From assembly GCA_050084985.1 (NCBI GenBank), contig JBITNC010000001.1, positions 90,396,001 to 90,460,000 on the forward strand: a stretch of 64,000 nt of DNA. The letters are read 5' to 3'. The notes under the pieces were generated by a model. That model was not told where the DNA came from and did no database searches. It saw only the letters and a program-made list of their open reading frames with translations. A program made the translations under genes and the position numbers. The DNA comes from Nageia nagi. Lineage: Eukaryota; Pinophyta. This document shows, in pieces, positions 57,741-64,000 of the stretch (the first letter of the stretch is position 1; each line of letters begins with the position of its first letter).

Positions 57741-59165
57741 TATAATTTCTTTCTTTTTTTTTTATCTTCATTTTATGCCATGATGTGTACCTCAATGTTT
57801 TACGTATACAATATTTTAGATTTAAATTTGTTATTAGATGTTCATTTTATCATATTTAAAAATATGAGACATTATTTCTTGAAGAATTTTCATGTAAATT
57901 AAATTATGTATGAATATGATTGCATAATAGATTAAAAAATAATAATTGATTTTATAAATTAATCAATAAATTTTCAATTTTTAAAGATTATCTTTTAAAT
58001 ATTAAATGTAGAAACAAGATATTATGGTTTAAATTGTAAAATAAGCAATGGTAAATTTCAAATAATCTTTGCTAATATTATGATACATTATTAAAGTATT
58101 TTTTTATTGGTAAATTGTTCCTTGTGGGAATTAACCATGGAATTAGATTCCGTGTCTTAGAGGTTTTATTTTGTCAAAGTCATTTGAGAGTTACATAAGA
58201 TTCAATCGACATTAGCTAACTTAACTACCATTGATTGGAATGAGCATATCAAGAGGAGGGGCAGGATTTGATCCTGGGGTCTTTCTCTCCAACTCCTCTA
58301 GCATGATTGAATATATTATTAAATTTTTGATATATGTTTGCAATTTTGTAAATTGATAGTATCCAATTCACGAGAAAGTATAATATAGCATAATAAAAAA
58401 AAAAAAAAGATTTTTAGTATAAATTTAATTATATTTATATTCAATGAGATTTTCATATATGGATTTTGGAGTATTTGAAGGTCAAGAATTATATTCTTTT
58501 TGCAATGTTTCATACATTGGTTTCAAACATTTCCAATAAATATTGGTCTCTTTCTCCTTTCTAATTGGTGTTATTTTAGTAGTAAATTTCAATTCTCTAT
58601 GATTTTGAATGATTGATTTTTGCAATTCATTGTTAGAGGATAGAGTTACATCACAATTTTGTTTCAAAGCCAATTCATGAGAATTATTTTTCATAATATT
58701 TGGTAGCTAAATGATTGGGGATATAATCATTTTTTGATCATGCGAGTCTTGCAAAATGTGATGGATAATTCTTCTTGTTCTCTGTCAAAGGGCTTTTAGA
58801 AGCCAATTCTTTTACATCATTGTTTTCTTCTCATTAACTTGGTTGCATTTGATATAGGCATGATCATTAGATTTCTTTAGAATATCAAGGGTTTTCCATT
58901 ATTTTGTCTCATTTCTAGAAGGGTTATCCACATTATTGAGTTTAGATAAGATTTTTTAAGTTCTCCAACTATTGATATTTGTAGCATTGATTTTTTTTTC
59001 CTACTCAATAATTTGACACCACACTTGTAATTCAAATATATATCAATAGTTTGATGGCAAAGATATATCAATAGTTTAAAGCCAAGGAGCAAAATTTTTC
59101 ATCCAAACTATCATTCTTGCTTTTTATCCACTACTTACTTTTATTTTCCCCACTTTTTTTCTAAT
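57741..59165. other. No recognisable gene
   Basis: AT-rich. GGATTTGATCCTGGGGTC near 58266 resembles a tRNA-like B box on the minus strand but is imperfect. The short minus frames 58319-58694 and 58877-59092 are low-complexity and Lys/Asn/Ile-rich. Confidence 0.4.
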
Positions 59166-59169
59166 AATA

Positions 59170-60625
59170 ATGGGTTTTGGGTTGCAAGATGGGATCTTGG
59201 CCTATTTTGTTATTGAAAGGTTATTTGAAAAGGAGAATTCTCTTTTGGTCTCTGGGTACTAGTGAAATGGGATTGTAATTATGCTTACTTTCTATTACCC
59301 TAATGTAGAAAAATGAAAGAAGGTGCCCCTTTCTTTAATTTAGGTTCGTTCACTCATTTTTAGGTAAATAATAAAATTGCAAAGGTAAATAGTTGAAAAT
59401 AAATAAAATGAAAGAATCCAACCATGGAAATGATAATAATGTTGTCTATTAGGACTTAAGGAGTAAATAAATAAGCCAATTTTATTTACTCAATAAAATA
59501 GTCTTTTTTACATAGTTTTATCATCTTGGCTCCCAAGTGAGTGATATCAACTCCCATCCCTCAAATATTGATTATTTCCCCGAATGACTATAATGCATTG
59601 AGATCAAAAGTAAAGCAATGAATCCTTTATTATATAAATTAGGATCATCAATTGATCATTCAATCTTTTGATGTTTCTATTTCCAAAATAATGGAAGGGG
59701 AAGGAGCATAGCAACCACTTCTTTTACACATTAATTTATTCAATCTTCATCTTCAATAAATCAATTAGGGAAATTTCTCTATTTGACAAGTCAAATTGAG
59801 TGAAGAGACATGGTAATGTCTCCAAGTTTATTCCCTAATGGGAGACATTCATTTACAAACACAAGTTCATGATGAGATGCAGGGCTATGATAAGCACATG
59901 AGTTCATCTCGAAGGTGAATATATTCCATCTTTATAATCTCAATATAGTTTTTGGATTATTAAGTAATTCAGTTAAATAAATTACCCATCAATAAAAAGA
60001 AGTTCTAGTTGATAATGAGTCAGCTTCCTATCTATGATTTTGTTATTCTGTTTGGTGTATTAGTAGCTACTATAAATGACCCTCAAATTCAAAGTAAACG
60101 TAAAGAAAGAGTATCAAGTTTATTTTTTATCATCAAAGTGATTAATAGGAATAAGGTAACGGGTAAGTAGTTTTTCTTATCCATTTTAGGTGGATGAGAA
60201 TGGAGATTATAATCCAGTAATGTACACCAAGGTTCCTTTTAGAGGATGTATCTACTAATACTCAACATCAACACTCTATGATGGAGGGAGGAGATAAACG
60301 ACGTTTACTACATGGGCATATGACTACTACCATGATCACTTCCTAAGTGGCTTGGATTGGAAGTGAATGAGAATATTGATATGTGAGTTATATAAACTCA
60401 CCAAGATAATCATTTTAAAGCTAATTCATTAATGAGTACATTATCAGAATTTCAATTAAACTTGGGAGGCTATTTCATAGCAAAATATCAAGTTTCAAGC
60501 TAAGTAAAATGAATAAAATTTAGATCTAGGACCACAAATTTATTGGACATCCCCCAAAAATTTTAGATTTGCAAATTGGCTTGGGAAAAAGATCACCAAA
60601 AATCATATTTTAGGCCTATGTGACT
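59170..60625 (+). repeat. U4 repeat unit IV (no U4 gene) and start of a further upstream module
   Basis: Bases 59170-60380 match the downstream module of units II and III (GGGATTGTAATTATGCTTAC, TATATAAATTAGGATCATCA, AGATGCAGGGC, GATGAGAATGGAGAT). Bases 60395-60625 match the upstream module of unit I from 41450 onward. The order downstream then upstream is that of a tandem array, cut off by LINE sequence at 60630. Confidence 0.78.
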
Positions 60626-60629
60626 ATTG

Positions 60630-60796
60630 TAGAAATAAAGATTTATTATTTCTTTGTTGACTTTCATAAAGCCTTTGATAGTATCTCTACACATATCCTA
60701 TTCAAGAGATTTGAGAACTTAGGGATCCCTAAAGATGTTATATCCCTTGTCATGACATTATATGAATAAGTAGTGGGCCAAGTTCAAGTTGGTTCT
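60630..60796 (+). pseudogene. LINE reverse transcriptase fragment
   Basis: One plus frame reads VEIKIYYFFVDFHKAFDSIS, then THILFKRFENLGIPKDVISL and VMTLYE*VVGQVQV. DFHKAFDS is the RT palm motif that carries the first catalytic Asp. The fragment is cut at 60796 by the copia LTR. One stop is present. It is too short to name the LINE family. Confidence 0.75.
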
Positions 60797-61529
60797 TGTT
60801 GGAATGTGTAATGCATACTTGGGGATTAAAGTTCTTATGTATTAATTTAAATAAAAGGATAAACTATATTGTTATAGTTACTTAAGTGAGGGGAAAGATT
60901 AAATTCCATTAGACCAATATGTAGAAATAGAATCCTATGGATAATAAGATGCATGAATTAATATCCATCAACTCTCTACAACCTCGAAATCTATATATAA
61001 CATCCATGGGTTGATAATTATAGTGAAGAATTCAATAAAAGAATTCTATTGTAGAAGTTGAGTAGTGGCTATAGGAATAGAATAAGAATAGAGTTTGTAG
61101 AGAGATAAGTAGAGAATACAAGTAGACAAGTAGAGTTTGTAAAGAGACAAGTGAAGACAATGGAGAAATGCTAGTAAAATATTTTCATAGATATGTGATA
61201 TATCTTTTTGAGCATTTTGCAAATAATGAAGAGTAGTGTAAGCATAGTAAGCAACTACTGTTACATCATATTAAGCACATGGTGTTGTAAATAGATATAT
61301 TGTTGCATGTATTTTCACTTGAGATTAATGGAATGTTGGAGGATTCAAATTGGATATTTCCTTGCTGAATTTAAATAAGGTTTTACAACTACAAATCTTT
61401 ATCTCTTATCTTGTATGATTATTGTTCATATATTTAGTGTAATAGAATAATGTTTTCTGTGAAAGATTTTTGGGTTTACTATGTATGCCACAATAATAGT
61501 TTTATTTATCTTATTTTAAATATCAAACA
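60797..61529 (+). repeat. copia LTR (5' LTR, plus-strand element)
   Basis: It begins TGTTGGAATGTGTAATGCAT, the family start shared with the LTRs at 34520, 40077 and 63112, and ends AAATATCAAACA. A GTAGAGA/AAGTAGAG-rich stretch lies at 61090-61170. Its right end is defined by the primer site that follows. No matching 3' LTR was found. Confidence 0.68.
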
Positions 61530-61531
61530 AG

Positions 61532-61544
61532 TGCTATTAGAGCC
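61532..61544 (+). promoter_or_regulatory. Degenerate primer-binding site
   Basis: TGCTATTAGAGCC, two changes from TGGTATCAGAGCC, two bases after the LTR end. Confidence 0.62.
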
Positions 61545-63111
61545 TATTCAACATAACAAAGTTCCTATTGAAGAGGTATATATGAACTCTTTTTTCTTTT
61601 ACAATATTCATTTATGGTTTTATAATATTATTGTTTAAAGATTGCACTTGGAGATATATATTCTCTTATCTCTCTAAGAACTATGTATGAGTTACAGTCC
61701 TAGATTATCCCATGGTATTCATTATAACACACTAAACACTCTCAACTATAGTTGAGATCTAAAAAATTGCAATAATATTCATCCACATAATCCATAATGG
61801 ACAAATTTACAACTCATTAATGGAGCTTTCTTTGGAGTCTCTTTTTTTGACATTATTATTCTCAATAGGATAAACTCTTTTATTGAATATTTAATTTCTT
61901 TTATCTTTACATTGTTTATTAGAATCTTAAGTAAACATTTTAATGGTTGTATCTGACTAAAACTCTAGTAGATTCTTCTCATAGAAGTAGAACTTTTTTT
62001 TTTGGGTATTATTATTTTTAATATTTTGGGTATTCAATATATTGAACTGAAAGTGTTCTTTCTTGTTCAAATCTTACTAGGTATCTCTCCCATTATGTTG
62101 AGCTTCAAGCTTGCAAAAATGGCTACACATGAGCTTTACAGTAAACTCTACATAAATTTATTCTTTTAGAAAAAATCTCTTTCATTTAAAAAGTTACTAA
62201 AGTTTATTTCAATAACAAAAGGCTATGAGTTGACATAAAGTTTTTATTCTAATGTTTACTTTATTAAATAAGTGAGTATTTATTTATTCCATTAAGCTTG
62301 ATTATACATTAAATATGTATAGGATCTTTTATATAGCCTGAGATCCTAAGATATTTTAAAATCTTATAAGCTACAACTATCCAAATAATATCATGAATAC
62401 TATATGGTTAAATATTTGGTAAATAGTTATATAGTAATATTATTATTGTGTTAAACAACATTTGTAAGGATAACTCTGTCGTTCCTTCTAATCTTCCTAT
62501 TATCTCATCATATTATTCTTGAACTGCTTTTTTCCTTTTCTCAATTATGTAACATTTTGTTCAAGTATTGATAGTTAGAATTTAGCACTATTTGGAACCT
62601 AGTAGACAAGGTTAGGGAGTCATTGACCAGGTGTTAAATTTTGTTAAGTATTTCAAGAAGCCAAAGTTGGGGAGATTTTGATAAGTGACATCATCTTCGA
62701 TTGTAAAAGCTTCAGACTCTAGAAGCACTTAATGGTAGATAGCAAATACTAGGATATTTTCAATTGTTGCTTCCTTCTCAGATATAAATGATCTGGATTC
62801 TTAAACTAATGATAGCTTGATGACTAATAACTCTCAAACCTAAAAGCCTCAGAAATAAAAGATCAAATATTAATAGAACAAGAAGCAGTTAGAACTAAGG
62901 GAAATTTAGAGCATGATGTTAGTACTCCACAAAAGTAATCGAAGCTAGCAACTATGGTTATTAGATATTGGAGAAGAATCGACACATCACAACTAGAGAA
63001 AATAAATATTACAACCAAATATCCCACACTTGCACTAATACCTAGTTCCATCCAATCTAGGATGTGGGACCCCCAGGCCTATATTAATGGGTTGATATTG
63101 AGACACATTTC
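61545..63111 (+). other. Decayed copia internal sequence or spacer
   Basis: No convincing gag or pol. A weak match WLLDIGEESTHH near 62957 is reminiscent of the copia protease motif (W.LDSGA..H) but cannot be trusted. No other coding signal. Confidence 0.35.
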
Positions 63112-63750
63112 TGTTAGAATTTGTATGCATTATTGTAAATAACTTAGTTGTATTGTTCCTAATTAAATAAAAATTATAGGAACATATATAATACCTAATT
63201 TAGAAAGAAAATATTTTGTAATATGGAATAATCCACTTATTATGTGGATTATCCATGTGTGCAAATATGGCACCCCAACTATTTTATATTAGGGGAAAAT
63301 CTATATATGCATGTTATCCCACATACTTATTATAAGTATGGGCATATATAATAGGTATGGGTAAAAGACTCCAACTACTATTCTCACCTAATGTGAATCC
63401 TATGGATGATGGTATTTCCCTTATGTAAAAGGATATACCAAAGTAGGATTTGAGCCTATAAAAGGAAGGCCATGCTTGTTGTAAATGATACACTTTTGTA
63501 GAAGCATTGTTATGCTATTAGTTTAGAGATATAGGGACAAAATGATTGTAAGAGAGAGTGCATTTTGAACAATAGAGATCTTGGATTAGTGGATGTACTC
63601 CCAAGGAGGGAGGAACTACTTTATATTGTGTCTCTTGTGTTAATTTGTGAGATTACTTGCATTAAGTTTCTGTTTATGTTAAGTTGGAGTTGGGTGTTTT
63701 CAAAGGATCTTGGGATTTAGGAAATTAGTGTGCTGCTTTAATTTCCATCA
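63112..63750 (+). repeat. copia LTR (5' LTR of an element running out of the window)
   Basis: From TGTTAGAATTTGTATGCATT to TTTAATTTCCATCA. It is the relative, in opposite orientation, of the LTR at 39408-40077. Both share GGAATAATCCACTTATTAT, a TATAAAAGGAAGG promoter-like segment and a hairpin centred near 63340. The primer site after it shows that it is a 5' LTR on the plus strand. Confidence 0.75.
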
Positions 63751-63759
63751 ATTTCCCCA

Positions 63760-63772
63760 TGGTATTAAGAGG
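63760..63772 (+). promoter_or_regulatory. Primer-binding site
   Basis: TGGTATTAAGAGG, a diverged initiator-Met tRNA site, about nine bases after the LTR end. The 3' remainder to 64000 is presumably copia leader and start of gag, with no readable frame. Confidence 0.6.
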
Positions 63773-64000
63773 TTTGTTGCACCAAGATCTAATACCCAAG
63801 ATGGATCATATCACTCTATAGTAGTTAGCCACCTAAATTTGCAAAGTAGAAATTCAATGGCTAATTAGAAATGGTTAGAACTATAGAACATAAAGCCTAG
63901 AAGATTATGGAATGGTATGAGTATGCTGTAGTGATACCATTTGCATAGATTATTGGGAGTAGCTAAACTAAGATTAAACATGAATGGGGAAATTTTAAAA

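Overview
This is plant nuclear DNA, most likely from a gymnosperm or another large-genome seed plant. The plant call rests on snRNA genes with the plant upstream sequence element, on LTR elements primed by initiator-Met tRNA, and on a DUF659-type hAT transposase. The gymnosperm call is an inference from very long introns filled with old, heavily mutated transposons in AT-rich sequence. No tRNA, rRNA or CRISPR array was found. Nearly all long open frames are relics of mobile elements; the exceptions are one split protein-coding gene and a cluster of spliceosomal RNA genes.

Bases 373-14412 hold, on the minus strand, six phase-consistent exons of an Sm-like protein resembling LSM11. A 12.9-kb intron separates exon 4 (13552-13624) from exon 5 (509-648). 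That intron contains a pol-less LTR retrotransposon (1063-9633) flanked by a roughly 168-bp direct duplication of host DNA. A hAT transposon relic (about 5602-9423) is nested in one of its LTRs.

Bases 14.4-30.9 kb are a graveyard. They hold LINE reverse transcriptase fragments (about 16.1-16.7 kb plus; 23.2-24.3 and 26.2-27.0 kb minus), Ty3/gypsy RT (19.1-19.6 kb) and RNase H/integrase (28.0-29.5 kb), a degenerate 121-bp satellite (21.4-22.3 kb), an inverted-repeat cluster separated by TA runs (24.6-26.0 kb) and a short minisatellite (26.0-26.2 kb).

Bases 30.9-40.1 kb hold a plus-strand LINE (ORF1 zinc knuckle, then the endonuclease). It is interrupted by an internally deleted Ty1/copia element with 501-504-bp LTRs and a perfect 5-bp target duplication (31693-34525). 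Next come a minus-strand Ty3/gypsy gag-protease relic and a copia-type LTR with primer site.

Bases 41.4-60.6 kb are built from repeated units that carry three U4 snRNA genes, all on the plus strand (43011, 44812, 50746). Each has a GTCCCACAT upstream element and a TATA-like box at the spacing of Pol II-type plant snRNA genes. A fourth unit (59.2-60.6 kb) keeps the downstream module but has no U4. The three U4 copies differ by paired, structure-preserving changes, which suggests selection on the RNA.

Bases 60.6-64.0 kb hold another LINE RT fragment cut by a copia LTR (60797-61529) and a second copia LTR (63112-63750), each with a primer-binding site. The last is the inverted relative of the LTR at 39.4-40.1 kb.
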